Assembly: GCA_947311845.1 (NCBI GenBank)
Contig: CAMZMU010000081.1
Coordinates: 2,075,423 to 2,139,422, forward strand
Reading direction: 5' to 3'
Origin: Poa pratensis
Taxonomy: Eukaryota; Streptophyta; Magnoliopsida; Poales; Poaceae
DNA length: 64,000 nt
The notes below the pieces were generated by a model, which ran no database searches, was not told the DNA's origin, and saw only the letters and a program-made list of their open reading frames with translations. This document shows positions 1 through 12,004 of the stretch, in pieces (within the stretch, counting starts at the first letter, position 1; each line of letters opens with the position of its first letter). The translations under genes were made by a program, and so were the position numbers.

Positions 1-70
1 AAAATAATAATCAAATCACATACTGGTAATAAACATTTGCATCCACGTCAGAAGAGCAACACGTGATCCG

Positions 71-488
71 TGTTGGGTTTCGCCCACAGGATCGATCACA
101 TGGAACTAGACGAACTCGATGCACACAAAAAAACTATAGCCAAGGGTGCGTGTCGCGCCCGTTCTTTTTCCTTTATTTTCTCTCAAACTACGGGTACAAA
201 CTTGTTACAACCTGGTCGTGTATATATACACGGACAACAGGCCACACGACTCGACTCATACGTGCACTCGACTCAAACTCTAACTACTAGACGTACGTAT
301 TAAACCTAGACCCTTTCCTAATCTCATGACATGCAAACCGACTTGGACATACAAAATTCATGTACAACAACTACTACTTGGACTAGGACACGACGCCAGC
401 TTCCTTGCACACACGGACAACGCTTCTAAACAAATCATATTTTCCTAATTGGACTCAACATACTAAGGAAAGATTATTATTGCTAACA
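71..488 (-). repeat. LTR (3' LTR of the minus-strand element)
   Basis: This 418-bp copy is the downstream LTR in the direction of element transcription. It has a segment of about 39 bp (112-150) that the partner LTR lacks, and it lacks an 11-bp segment that the partner has near 1405. Confidence 0.9.
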
Positions 489-1246
489 ATCTCCCCCTAA
501 TCTTGACTTGTCGTCTCCTCGTACTCCTCCTTGTCTTGACTCGCTACAGCTTCACGCCACACATTGATCGTCATGTCCGTACATTAAGTATGACCACGCA
601 GGAAACATGCAGTGCACCTTTGCTCTGCTATGCTTTGCCACCGCCATTGATCGGCCTCCCGCACTCGGTTCGCACATCAGTGCCACCGCTATTGCGGTCC
701 TCACAACCGGTTCGCACCATACTCCTCTTGTACTTGCATCCAGTAGCTTCTCCTTCTACTGTCCGCACACATCCTCGCTTTACGGTAGCATACTACTACC
801 GTCCGCCTTCGGAACACCGAACCCACGCTGGCCGCAACCAGGACGCTCCACGAGGACATGGACACAACTCACGGAACACCGTGCACACCTCAACCATGAT
901 GCGCCTCAATTGCAACGAGCATTCACGAAGACGAGCACTTGGACACAACGACGACTCACATAAACGACGCTGACTCAACGTGCCAACTTGCACGTCCATG
1001 ACTCCTCGAACTCTTCGAACTCCCCCGAATATGAACTTGACGAGACTTCCGACGCCGCACCTCCGCACCACCGCTCCATCAACGATCATCCACCTCCAGT
1101 CCTCCACTAGCTTGCCGACGACAACCCTACGCCGTCTCCTCTGTGTCGCTCCACCGAACGACGATCGCCCGCCCCGAGGCGCTAGTCCAGGTCGCCTCCC
1201 CGGGGCAAGCGTGGCTTCAAATATTTAACCTCGCTCTGATACCAAT

Positions 1247-1636
1247 TGTTGGGTTTCGCCCACAGGATCGATCACATGGAACTAGACGTACGCGCCCGTT
1301 CTTTTTCCTTTATTTTCTCTCAAACTACGGGTACAAACTTGTTACAACCTGGTCGTGTATATATACACGGACAACAGGCCACACGACTCGACTCATACGT
1401 GCACTGGGTCCTAACTCGACTCAAACTCTAACTACTAGACGTACGTATTAAACCTAGACCCTTTCCTAATCTCATGACATGCAAACCGACTTGGACATAC
1501 CAAATTTATGTACAACAACTACTACTTGGACTAGGACACGACGCCAGCTTCCTTGCACACACGGACAACGCTTCTAAACAAATCATATTTTCCTAATTGG
1601 ACTCAACATACTAAGGAAAGATTATTATTGCTAACA
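1247..1636 (-). repeat. LTR (5' LTR of the minus-strand element)
   Basis: This 390-bp copy is followed, on the minus strand, by ATTGGTATCAGAGCGAGG, the tRNA-iMet primer-binding site. It abuts the truncated DUF247 reading frame to its right. Confidence 0.9.
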
Positions 1637-1644
1637 ATCCGAAA

Positions 1645-2493
1645 GTGAAATTGCCTGTGTATGATGGATGCGCATGCGTGCAGGAAGCTGCTTCGATCAA
1701 TTCCATGGTGCTCAAGTTCCTCGAGGCCGAAGATGTCCCGGAAGGCACCGGCCTGGGGCTCCACCCGCTGGACATCTACAGGAAGAGCCAGCTCAAGGGC
1801 CCACAAAAGCATGCTCACCGAGGAGTGGAGATGATGCCGGCGGCGATAGTCCGTCAACCCCGCTTCTGTTTCAAGAGCATGTTCACGAAATGTCGCCCGG
1901 AACCGTCCGCCGTGCCTCGCTCGGCGTGGAAGCTGTCGGAGGCCGGCATCCGATTTCTGCCCAGCAACACGAGCTGCCTCGATGACATTAAGTTCAGACA
2001 GGGCAAGCTCGAGATGCCCAAGGTCCAGCTGGACGACTCCACCGCGTACAGGTTCCACAACATGATGGCCTTCGAGGCGATGCACGTCGGCACAGGCAAC
2101 GACGTCACGGCGTACGTGCTGTTCGTGAAGGACCTCCTCGACTCCGTCGACGACGTTCGTTTGCTGACGAGGAAGAAGATCCTGGAGCACGACCTCGCCG
2201 ACGACGACGCCGCCGTGGTGAGGCTCTTCAACGGCCTCACAAGGGACGTGTACAAAAACGGGGAGAGCAAGCTGTGCCAAGTGCGCGAAGAGTTGGAGCA
2301 CCACTACAGCAGCAACTGCGTGCGTGTTTTCCTGTACGAGTCATCGGCCAATCTTAAGAGCAAGTACTTCAAGAGCCCATGGACGCTACTTGCCCTCGTC
2401 ACCGCGATCTTGCTCATCGTCGGAGACATTGTGCAGGCCGTGTATGCAGTCATAGGGTTTGAACCTAACAAGGGCAAGCCGAAAGTGCGTTAA
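1645..2493 (+). pseudogene. DUF247 family protein, 5'-truncated by an LTR element
   Basis: The open frame encodes the C-terminal half (about 280 residues) of a plant DUF247 (PF03140) protein. Visible family features are the SAWKLSEAGIRF and DDSTAYRFHNMMAFEA blocks and a single C-terminal membrane helix (about residues 250-274, rich in L, V and I) before a short basic tail. Full-length family members have roughly 400-550 residues, so the N-terminal part is absent. There is no ATG at the left end; the frame simply stays open from the retrotransposon target duplication. A plausible splice acceptor (GCGTGCAG before 1684) leaves open that the LTR element sits in an intron and that the 5' exon is left of the window. 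Across the insertion the frame stays open back to a stop at 8-10. DUF247 proteins include the S- and Z-locus self-incompatibility candidates of grasses, but the family is large and this copy cannot be assigned to them. An AATAAA lies at 2599-2604. Confidence 0.8.
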
Positions 2494-2682
2494 TCTTTCT
2501 TTTTAGCAAGTTTAGCGCTTATTTATTTTTCGAAAAGAGCGTAGCTCCAGACTCTACACCGGATTGAGGCATATGGCCATTTTTATTGCATTATTGAAAA
2601 TAAAGTTTACGAATTATTACAGTATCGCATAAGGTTGACACATGAATCAACCATTTGAATACAGCTACCAACGAAAGCCTAT

Positions 2683-3328
2683 GCCTCGTGGCGATACTCA
2701 AAGGTGAGTATATGTGAGTAGACCTCGTCAAGGGTGAGCTCGTCGTTGGGCGTGGTAAACGAGGTCACCAACGCGTCATAGTCTGGACTGAAGCTAGCGA
2801 GGATGTAAGATATGTTTTGTTCCTCGCGAAGAGGCTCGTCGTGGTAGAAAGCATGTCCGATGGGGTCTTCATCTAGCGAAAGTAGTTAGTCATTGGCGTC
2901 CCCTTCTTCTTGGCAACGGTAAAGTTGCACAAAAATTTTGATGATCCGCACACTAGACAGGGAGGGGACCTCCTCTGTGATGGTTGCGAAGAATCCGTTG
3001 AGAGTCGTCTGATCGTGCATGTACCACGTAGTGTAGTCAGCATTAGCGACCTTATACGTCACCCAGTCGGCGCCGATGCCCGTGACCTGGGCGACTGTCG
3101 ATGGTCGAAAAACGATGGATCCATACCCTCGTCTCTTCCTGGGTGAATCTGTGGATGGCGGCAAGGCTTCTCAAGGTGAGCTTGGTACAGGAATGCGGCT
3201 AGGCTGTTTCTGGCCCAGTGGGCAGCCTGGTTCATGGTCACTTCTCTTCTCAGTGTGGGTTTCTCCGGTGTCGGCGGTACGGCGCCCTTTGAGCCAGGGC
3301 TAGGGTGCAGGGGTCCGTCTCCGGTCAT
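2683..3328 (-). pseudogene. Degenerate Copia gag (UBN2-like) fragment
   Basis: The conceptual minus-strand translation, with at least one frameshift and an in-frame stop near 2886, resembles the gag region of plant Copia retrotransposons. It has a W-x-T-Y-K-V block with a D-Q-T-T-L-N-G-F-F-A-T-I stretch, followed by the diagnostic order ISYILASFSPDYDALV and then LTLDEVYSHILTFEYR. No protease, integrase or RT follows and no LTR could be paired with it. It is an old relic. Confidence 0.65.
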
Positions 3329-4269
3329 GGAAGAGAACTGTGAGGCGGTGGTGTGCTTCTCCTGGTGCAGACGGCGACGTCCACTTCGCTGACAACACTC
3401 CCACCTCAGGATTTTCCTTCGTCACTCCCTGGTGCTTCGTTCATTTTAGAGGGCATCGATGTCTCCAGCTGGACATTTTTTATGTTTTATTCTTCTATTC
3501 ATGTAGTCTCTGTTGCTCGTATGCTGTTTAACAACATCATTGTACCAAAGCTTGCCGTTTGGGGCTTTACTAATTTAAATCCGGACACTTGTGTGCATTT
3601 CAGTTCAAAAGTCTAACAACTGTCGATTTGAAGAGTTTGTTCATAAATATGCTAACAATGTTTGGAACAACCAGTATTAATTGGCCCATTGTTGACAGCG
3701 GGGCAAAGCCAAGGATGAGAGCTCTGGGATAATGTGTACACTGATTCGGGAAGTGCTCCGGTACTTTCCGGAAAGTTATTTTGCACGAACATTAAAGCAC
3801 GTGAACGGTCTTGATTAGAGAACCAACCCACCATATATGTTTGACTTGAGGGAGACCCATGATCACAGCTGTTAGCGTGCTTTAATTTTCGTGCAAAATA
3901 ACTTCCCGGAAAGCACCGGAGCACTCCTCGAACAGTAATGTATCGTGGGATTTATGAAATTTCGTTGGATACAAGTGAACCGTGTGCTGACTTCACACCC
4001 TTATACTTCCCCGCAAAAAGAAGATGAATAAAAAAACTTCGGATCCTGATATTGTGCTTCCTTCGATCCCATGGATGAGCTACATCTTTCTTTTTCTTTC
4101 TTTTTTGACGTGATGGACGAGCTACATCTTGCAACTGGGAAGATCAACCGACTGTTCCTATGAGTTTCAACTGTAGGAGGAAACAAACAAATAAGATGAC
4201 AAACAATAACAACATCTATAATCATAGATATGTATGCAGTGAAATTCTGAAGAAAAAAATATCACTACT
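3329..4269. other. Intergenic stretch without a recognised gene
   Basis: Apart from the hairpin at 3741-3936, I see no open frame with a recognisable domain and no paired repeats. The stretch 3400-3640 is T-rich and may be the tail of an old retroelement, but no target duplication was found. Its right part (4142-4269) may be the 3' UTR of the minus-strand acetyltransferase-like gene. Confidence 0.5.
3741..3936. repeat. Long inverted repeat / hairpin (candidate MITE)
   Basis: The left arm (3741-3802) and right arm (3877-3936) are reverse complements over about 60 bp with few mismatches. The core shared by both arms includes AGTGCTCCGGT and AAGTTATTTTGCACGA. The loop is about 75 bp. The transcript could fold into a near-perfect stem. 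No convincing target duplication was seen, so it may be a MITE with degraded ends or a small-RNA-type hairpin. Confidence 0.75.
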
Positions 4270-7200
4270 TTAATAATATCGAACAGAATGTAGGTGCCTT
4301 ACAAGGTTATTATTTGGCTCCCTCCAGTAAAACCCCTGTAGTAGGATTGGAGCGACGTTGCATGCTACTAGAACAAAAAACATTAGAGCATGCTTTCCAA
4401 TCCATTCCATTGGGGAAACCAACCTCTTGTAACCGTACACGTCCACCTGAAAACATATTCAGTACAACACGGAGAGAATTAACCACTGTTGGGACTGCAT
4501 GATCAACAAAAGAACTAAGGGAAATAAGGAAAAATTGAAGAAAAATATAGAAAAACTGAAATATACGAGAAAGTCTACTACAAAAACTGTAAGTTAAGAA
4601 AAATTGAATAATAGTCGAAAGCACTGTATATTCTATTATGTTTCCTGATTTTATTTAATTTTTGTCTTCCCTGAACTTTTAAATTTATATTTTTTGTAAT
4701 ATTTTTTAATAAAATTTTATAATTATTCTGATCTTTTTAAATATGGGATACTCTCCCTTTTTCCATCTAAGTTTATTTGTCAGCAATGCTAACTCCGCTG
4801 CCACACATTGGAAAACAACCGTCCCGACATCCATTTCGAACCAATTTGAAGTACTTTTAGAGGCCGTGTTTTCAATGTTTTGATGATTAAGGATTTGATT
4901 AGTTCGATTTCAAATAATTAAACTCCTACAAAAACTGCTTGTACTAGTTACGAACCAGCAAGTAGATCCCTGCGAATAAAAGGCCAGCTGTACCGGCGGT
5001 AACGAAGGTGTAGCTCAGACTGTAGAGTGACTTGTTCATACGCAGCCCTGCATGCATGTCAATCGAAAACACCTCGTTAATCATGCTGATCGCAGTGATC
5101 GCAGGCTGAATAGTTGACTAACGAACTAACTACCGAAGAAGTCGATTGAGAAGCCCAGAGCTAGTAAGCTCAACGCCGGGATGGACCACCGCACCGTTCT
5201 CTCATCGTGCTCCTGCATAAACAACAAATTTGACTACCCTCTGAGGACAACTTCATGACAAGATATCAAGGAGAAATGTCGATCGGCACATGAACTCTGC
5301 GATCTTAGCAATTTCGTCATCTGAGACAAGCTATAGCTTTCAGGGATATACTTTTCATGACGAGGAGGAAAAAGGAAAACTGAGATTCTAGTGGGGCTGA
5401 AGGATGGTTCACCTTGAAGTGGACGATGACATGCCCGAACTGGAGCCCGACCAAGCAGGTCACGATTGCCATCAAAGAGCTGCCGTTGCAATTCGGAACG
5501 AAATGTGAAGAGGAACAGAATTTCGTCAATGGCTAACTGAAGAAGATGGCACTGAAGAAGTCCATACCTTAGGAGGCCCTCGGGATCGAAGGGGGCTTCG
5601 CACCACGGCGGGGCATCAGAGGGGAGCGGCCCGTTGCGGGGGGAGTCGATGCTGCACCGCTGCAAGTAGCCCAAATCAAAGGATGAGACAGGCTAGTGCC
5701 ATGCGTTAGTTAACCTACTTGTCTGAGTTCTTGTGGTTACATTCGACTGAAATAGATGTATATACCTCTGTTTTCAGATAGACCGGGCGTGTATAGAGAT
5801 GCTGGACCCAAGAAGACGCCGATCGATCATGCCAACGGCGTTGCAACCTGGTCCTGTGTGCCTTCTCAAGTTACATTTCACCTGCAATCGATTCCAGGCG
5901 AAAGCAATCGTAACATTTCCTTAAGGAATGTTCATACCGAATATGAACAGACAAAGAAGAACCTACTCCCTCTTATCCACTTTATACTATTCAAAATCAG
6001 CAACAATCAATATGGATCGGAGAGAGTACCACAAAATGCTTCACGGTGGAGTCTGGAGACGCGACGTCATACTCCCAGTCTGGCACGTGCAAACCGTACA
6101 GAATCGCCGTGTATGCGACCGTGAGGACCAAACCCACACACCTTCGCGCAAAGAAATTTACGGGAATCAAATATTATGTGAATATAATAGCCGGATAGCT
6201 TAAATAGCAACGCCTTCGTATACAGAACAGTGTACTGTATATGCTCACAGCTGGTGCCGGTATTTTCTGATTATTCCGTAGCTGGAGACCACGCCGTCGC
6301 AGCCACTTTTTAGCCAGATTTCGCATAGAGCCACCGCTAGGTATGCCATTGCAATTCTCTGCGCCAAATGACATATATGTTGGAAAATTAGGGTTGAAGC
6401 TATTTCGGCCTACCCTCTATTCATCTGCCTTATTGGTGGTGTCGCTCAAAATGCATATTGAGCCTATAGGGTGAGACCTTTATATAGACTCCAAATTTTA
6501 GATAAATCAATATGTTTTCAGATAGGACTACAATTAGGTCTTAGCAAGCATGTGTGAGTCATGCACCGAGTTCGAATACAAATCAAACTCGCAAGTTTTA
6601 ACAATCCATAGAGCCAATCCTACGGACAATCTGACATTCCACTCTATAGTATTTCCGGTATAATTCCAGCATATTCATATACACTGTGTTCCAATATAGC
6701 CGTACCAGCTTACTTAAGTATATTTTCTTAAGTACAATTCCACATCATTATTTCCATGTTATTTCCATGAGACTTCCACACTGGAGTTCAATTCCGGACA
6801 ATGTAGTAGATATATAAAATATTGCAAGACACAATTTTCTACAATATACGCCGTATCAAATGAATAAATTGTTGCTTATTGTGCAAGATCGCGTACGTGT
6901 GTGTGCACATCTCACGCGTGTTTTCATAAGTAAATAAATAAATAGATAAATAAATGCAAATGGATGTTCTGGACCGAACTGGAACTAGTATGTTCATCGT
7001 TTGTATATTCTTGCTGGTAGAGATACCTGTAAGACGCCCATTAACCGCATTTTACGAATGTCAACCCCATAGGTAAGATCATGTATGCTGTGAAGGAAGC
7101 CACCTTGAAAAACAGAAATTCAAAGATCATTTTTTGCCTTCAGCTGAAGATCACCAGCTAAACACAAGTGTATTTACCTTGAAGCAGGAGGCCCAGAAGA

Positions 7201-9656
7201 AACAGCTTTGCAGCCCGGAGCATAGCCTTCTTGGTAGCCAACATTCTGTTGGGCACCCTCTGCACAAAGCATGGATTAGTCACAAATATTAGACGTTATT
7301 TTTAATCAATGCTACACATAATGGACTTAAATTGCCGGTAATGTGGCTATTAGCGATTGACAATTTTGTACTATGAGTAATACTTTGTAGGCGAAGGCCA
7401 AAGAGACTCCCACGACGAAGAGGAAGAAGGGGAACACGAAATCCGCAAGTGTGACTCCGTCCCACGGAGAATGGCTTATTGTCGGGACGAGACCACCGAC
7501 ATCGTCCACAATGATCATCAGCTGTAATGTTTGAATATTTCATAAAGTTACTTGAATTCATTGAGGTTTAAACAGCTTAAGACAGATGGTTCTCTGTCAA
7601 CGTAGCAGCTTACATAAATTTCAAGCAGATTCCAACAATGTTTTCACATGGAGCTTCAAATTTCAATGTTGAAGTTTCAAGCAAGCCTAAGACTGTTTTA
7701 ATTCACTCAGCAAGCCAAATGATTTCACAAATTTTCATATTCTATGTTTCAAGTTGTAACTAAGTAGTTTGTCTACCTTCAAATAGAAATAATATCTTCA
7801 AAAACGAATAAGTATGTTGTCCTGGTAAAAACAAATGCCTCGCTATAGTCGAGATACAATTGTACAATTAGCAGAAAAGCATGTGTATAGAGAACTTGCA
7901 TGTGGCAAGATGGTTAGGAGGGTGGTTGTACCCCCACCTCACCAGAGTTCAAACCCCAGGTTTGACACTGGTGTTTCTCATTTAGGCGGAATATTCTTCA
8001 GTGGGAGCGACGTTCCCGTCGACGGCGAAGCGCTGTGGTGACTTCGTCAATCTCAAGACCCGACTGCCGGCTCAGTCTTTCGGAGGTGCTCATAGGGATA
8101 GGGTGTGCGTGCGTGCGTTTATAGGGGTGAGTGTGTGCACGTGTATGTGAGCGTCTACGTTGTACTATGTTTCGCAAAAAAAAAAAACATGTGTATGTCT
8201 GTGTGTTACACTCACACATTTTTTAGGGCAATTCTTGAAAAGAGAATGTTATAGAGCAACAGAGGGCTAAAAAAGAGCTGACCCTCGTGAGCCCAGGGGT
8301 GGGCCTAGTCTGAGGAAGTGGACTTGGCCCAATGGGATTTTAATAGTTTAGGCCTAAAAATACATAGCTTCATCGGATTTTACTGTTTATTCTTGTTTCG
8401 GGATCCTACGAGCGTTCGTTCATTCCCATTGTTTTGACTGGCTTTTTTGCCGTTTCTTTTTGTCATTTCAGTGCTAGAAAAAATCCAAATTTGAATACCA
8501 AAATTCATTAACTTTAGTATGTCTTGTTGCTGATATGAGACAAAAAAAAATTGTTCCAGACAAAATATATGAACATCTCATGAAGAATGAAATTTGACAC
8601 ATTTTGTAAGTGGCAGAAAATTCTAGGTAACACTAAGTTGAAAGCACTGTCTTGATTACTTTCGCCTTTCAAGCAACTTTTTCTTGTTCGTTCCTTTTTG
8701 CACGCTTCTGAAAGTATTGTTAATGATAACCTATTTTAAAAAATGATATGAAACATGGTTATGATCAACTGAAAAATAATTTTCATATTATATGCAGAAA
8801 TAATATTTTAGTGATTTATTGTATGGAAAAAAGATCAGGCAATCTCATAATCGGCCACTTCAATTGTCGTTGGTGATTGAGTAGAAATGGATTGCTAGAC
8901 TTCACCATTGGATGAGCCACTAAATTCGTATGGACAATTTTCTTCCGTTGGGATTAAAATTACAAAGATCATCGTAACTCGAGTATGAGGAAACTTTTTG
9001 CAGCTCGATTTTTTTCTTAGAGGCAAGAACCGTAGAAAAGTTTTTTATGGTATAATTGTCATATATATAAATATTTGCAAATACAAATACAGAAAGACCG
9101 ATTCAGGTCTATACTTTTTTTTAGCGACGATTCAGGTCTATCCAACTCCAGTTTTCTCCAACTATCCAACAGTTAGAGAGAATTCTTCAGATCTTCTGTG
9201 AACTTTCATTGTTCTCTAGCTCGGGTTAAATTGAGCTTGCTTTTTTTTTTATACGAATTGGAATATGTAGCTCGTTTAAAGTCGAACGTCTTGGGGTTTC
9301 TGCCTTGTACTCTTACTTGAGAAAAGCCGGCACTACCAAAAGAGGTCCAGGCAGCAAGTGGTTTTTATTTCGGTGTTTACGTCATGCGTTGCGCCGCCGC
9401 GTATGTGCTTTGTGACCTATACTGATTACGAAACAGAGATAGGTAGAAATAGAAGAAAATTATAGCTGACCGCGACGGTGATGCCCCTGAAGACGTCGAG
9501 CGAGACAAGGCGCTGCTGCCTCCGTGCCGCCACCCGGACACTCGTCGTCATGCCGCCGCCGATGTCCCCAGCCTCAACGTCGGGATAGTGGTTCTCGTCT
9601 CCCTCCCGGAATTCCGTGCCGCCGCTGCCATGGATTACGATCTTCGCCGCTGCCAT
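4270..9656 (-). CDS. Heparan-alpha-glucosaminide N-acetyltransferase-like membrane protein, frameshifted
   Basis: Twelve minus-strand exons with GT-AG introns: 9656-9471, 7521-7384, 7259-7178, 7103-7027, 6358-6249, 6141-6030, 5881-5766, 5659-5568, 5479-5413, 5212-5134, 5047-4956 and 4446-4270. All junction phases agree, giving about 442 residues typical of the plant HGSNAT-like (DUF1624/DUF5009-related) family. Visible motifs are SLDVFRGITVA at the end of exon 1, then MIIVDDVGG and HSPWDGVTLADF, whose His (about residue 79) matches the conserved lumenal His of HGSNAT. Further on are GVDIRKMRLMGVLQR, YGLHVPDWEY, GPGCNAVGMIDR, a Cys-rich PPWCEAPFDPEG block and the C-terminal PMEWIGKHALM. Many hydrophobic segments imply a polytopic membrane protein. 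Its substrate in plants is unknown. Exon 7 is one base short near 5805-5807 (GGG followed by TC instead of a full codon), so translation would stop at 5774-5776 after about 270 residues. This is either a recent pseudogene or a sequence error. Start: first ATG before the conserved exon, with a TATA box upstream. Confidence 0.9.
7889..8187 (+). mobile_element. tRNA-derived SINE (Au-SINE-like) in intron 1
   Basis: The element has RNA polymerase III promoter boxes near its 5' end (A box around TGGCAAGATGGTTAGG, B box GAGTTCAAACCC) and ends in TTGTACTATGTTTCGC plus an A-run. The 9-bp duplication CATGTGTAT flanks it (7880-7888 and 8188-8196). It lies in the 1.95-kb first intron of the acetyltransferase-like gene, in the opposite orientation to it. 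Confidence 0.85.
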
Positions 9657-9708
9657 GCTGCTGATGCTGAGCTAATACTCTGAGCTTTCACTGTTCCTCT
9701 CGCTGCAG

Positions 9709-9716
9709 ATTTATAC
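9709..9716 (-). promoter_or_regulatory. TATA box of the acetyltransferase-like gene
   Basis: On the minus strand TATAAATC lies about 53 bp upstream of the start codon at 9656, in the usual position for a short plant 5' leader. Confidence 0.55.
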
Positions 9717-12004
9717 TGGAGCACGTCTTGCGCCTTTCTGCTGCCTTCCATCAGCAAAACCGCGCATATATTCTGTTGAACTTTATATATTCGTATACGA
9801 GCAACCATCCATGCAGATGACAGCTAAATCTCCCACCCGGCCTTTGGTTGGGTTCTTAACAAAAAATAATGAAGCATTCTCAACGATTTCGGTCGACCAA
9901 CTCCCTTACAATGTGGCAACCGTATGATGATACGGCACTTCATCGTTTCAATGGTTTGACGGTTGATAACATAAATGTAATGATATATAACGATTAAGCT
10001 AAAATCAGAATGTATATGATATGAAGGGGAGCCTTGGCGCAGCGGTAAAAGCTGCTGCCTTGTGACCATGAGGTCACGGGTTCAAGTCCTGGAAACAGCC
10101 TCTTGCAGAAATGCAGGGAAAGGCTGCGTACTAAAGACCCAAAGTGGTCGGACCCTTCCCCGGACCCTGCGCAAGCGGGAGCTACTGCACCGGGGCTGCC
10201 CAGAATGTATATGATATATGGATGTCGCAATGAAAGAAAAGTTGTCTCCTGAGTGTGAACTCATTATATCCATGAGCCAAGGGAAAACAGGCTTAGAGCT
10301 TGTTTGGTTCGTATAATTATAAAACAACGGAATAAGAAAAACACATGAATTAATAGGATAGAAATGCATGTGCAAAACAGATGTTTGGAAAGCGTGGGGA
10401 TTTTGTAAACTTGGGTGTTTGATTCACACTAGTAAAAACACAGGAATCCTATTAAACATGGTTAAATCAAAGTGCACTCACATGATATATAATTATGATG
10501 TGATCATTCCACTTAACATTTTGGTCTTGTTCTTCGTGTGTAGGAATTTGAAAAAGGGGTTCAGGTGGATTGTAAAAAAATTGTGTTTGTTTTTCCTTTG
10601 CTTCATTACTTTGAACCAAATGGATGAATAGTGTCATTGCAAAAGAAGTTAGCCTCGGCCCAAGCCTCCCGGTGATGGGTCTCGCTCGATCCGGGAGAAG
10701 TTAGCTTTTATCTGAATATCCTTTATATTAAATTTGGATCACAACTCAACAACAAATGCTTGTAGAGTTGTAGTACAATGAAGGAAAAGGTGATCCAGTC
10801 AACACCCATGGATCATGGGTTCACCATGGGGACGATTCTTCTGTGTATCCATTTATTTATATAGCTCATAAAAACATATATGACATCTCTAAGTAAGGTA
10901 TGCCCTTCAACACCTCTAAGAGCGGGACATGTACAAGTGTATGACATTAACCCTTTCCCTTTGCTTGTGCACCGGAATTCCGTTAAAATGGACAGCATAG
11001 GGCGATAGGAGAGATGTTGGCATTGTCTCTCGTACCACTTGATTTTTTGGCAAGAGTGTTCATTTAGTTCATCTATAAATATACGAAATTATCTAATCTT
11101 CTTATGTCACGTATAAGAAGGATGAAGTAAGAGAGAACAAAATGGACTCTACCTTTATAGATGTCCTTAGCCTCCTATTCGTGAAAGAAGGCAAGCATGC
11201 GCTCTCACTCGGCATGACAAAGTGAAGGCTAACATTGTAGCTAAGTACCTTTTTAGATACACCAAATCTCTACATGGTACATGCACACTCGTGTTTAGGC
11301 TGGCCAGGTTGACGGTAGTTCTGTTGAACTTTTCTCGGATTCTTTTCCCGGGTTTCAAGTTTTCGTTGTCTCTTCTTTTCCGTATTTTTATTTGTGCCCG
11401 GTTGTCCTTTTACTTGATTTGTTTCTTGTATTTCTTTTTTTATTAATGATTTACTTGTTTTAGAGATGTGGTAGACACCTGAGAGAAAATAATGCAAAAA
11501 TAGAGAAACGTGAACATTTTGTTGATGTCTAGATAAACATGCAGTGAGTGAAAATGTGATGTACACACAACGAAAGATGAATATGCAATAGAGTACAAAA
11601 AATGAAAAATAATATGAATTAGTACATATTTGAAGATAATGTAGCAACGAATATAAATGGACTCTTATGTGCAGGAGCAGTAATGTAAAAAGTAGAAAAA
11701 TTATAAAATAGACAACGCAGAGTAAATGACTTTTTGACGTCTAATTTTGGTTAGTTTAGCAGCTTTTTTTTTCTAGCAGCTGCTTTTGGGTACAATTGAT
11801 TATGAGGAAATGATATTACTTTTGACAAGAAAATTGAATTTTATGTGCATGTGTTGCTCTCTCGTACCTATTGGTTGCGGTTATAGGCTTTGCTATAAAA
11901 GACAAGACACAAGGAGCCGATGGAGCTTGGCGCAAAGTGGTTTTAGTGGTTTACCCGCAAATTCATGTCCCGGTTTGGGTTGTCTGCCAGTAATGGGCTT
12001 CTTA
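9717..12004. other. Intergenic region with SINE and MITE-like remnants
   Basis: Besides the SINE at 10023-10200, the part at about 10293-10627 starts GAGCTTGTTTGGTTC and ends with an AACCAAATGG block, which suggests a decayed Tourist-type MITE. Its terminal repeats are too imperfect for a firm call. The rest is AT-rich with no recognisable gene. Confidence 0.4.
10023..10200 (+). mobile_element. Short tRNA-derived SINE
   Basis: The 178-bp unit begins with GGGGAGCCTTGGCGCAGCGG (A box), has the B box GGGTTCAAGTCC and ends in GCACCGGGGCTGCCC. It is flanked by the 16-17-bp duplication AGAATGTATATGATAT (10007-10022, and again from 10202). The almost perfect duplication indicates a relatively recent insertion. 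It is not a functional tRNA gene because no cloverleaf forms. Confidence 0.9.

Larger units (their letters stand above)
71..1636 (-). mobile_element. Non-autonomous LTR retrotransposon (TRIM-like), complete
   Basis: Two near-identical LTRs (71-488 and 1247-1636) begin TGTTGGG and end CTAACA on the plus strand. The 5-bp duplication ATCCG (66-70 and 1637-1641) flanks the element exactly. Next to the right LTR (about 1231-1243) lies the complement of a tRNA-iMet primer-binding site (TGGTATCAGAGC on the minus strand). Next to the left LTR is the complement of a purine tract AGGGGGAGA. The element is therefore read on the minus strand. Its internal part is only about 760 bp and holds no gag or pol domain, so it must have been mobilised in trans. 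The LTRs differ by two length changes (about 39 and 11 bp) and about two substitutions, which suggests a recent insertion. The family name is not known to me. Confidence 0.93.

Noticed and set aside
1603..2304. 233-codon minus-strand ORF over the DUF247 gene
   Set aside because: Antisense shadow of a GC-rich coding exon. The plus frame matches DUF247.
6895..6960. Short GT- and AAATA-rich repeats
   Set aside because: Simple sequence within intron 4 of the acetyltransferase-like gene, too short and irregular to report as a repeat.
10031..10090. Possible tRNA gene (A and B boxes)
   Set aside because: No cloverleaf or anticodon arm can be formed. The boxes belong to a SINE with clear target duplications.
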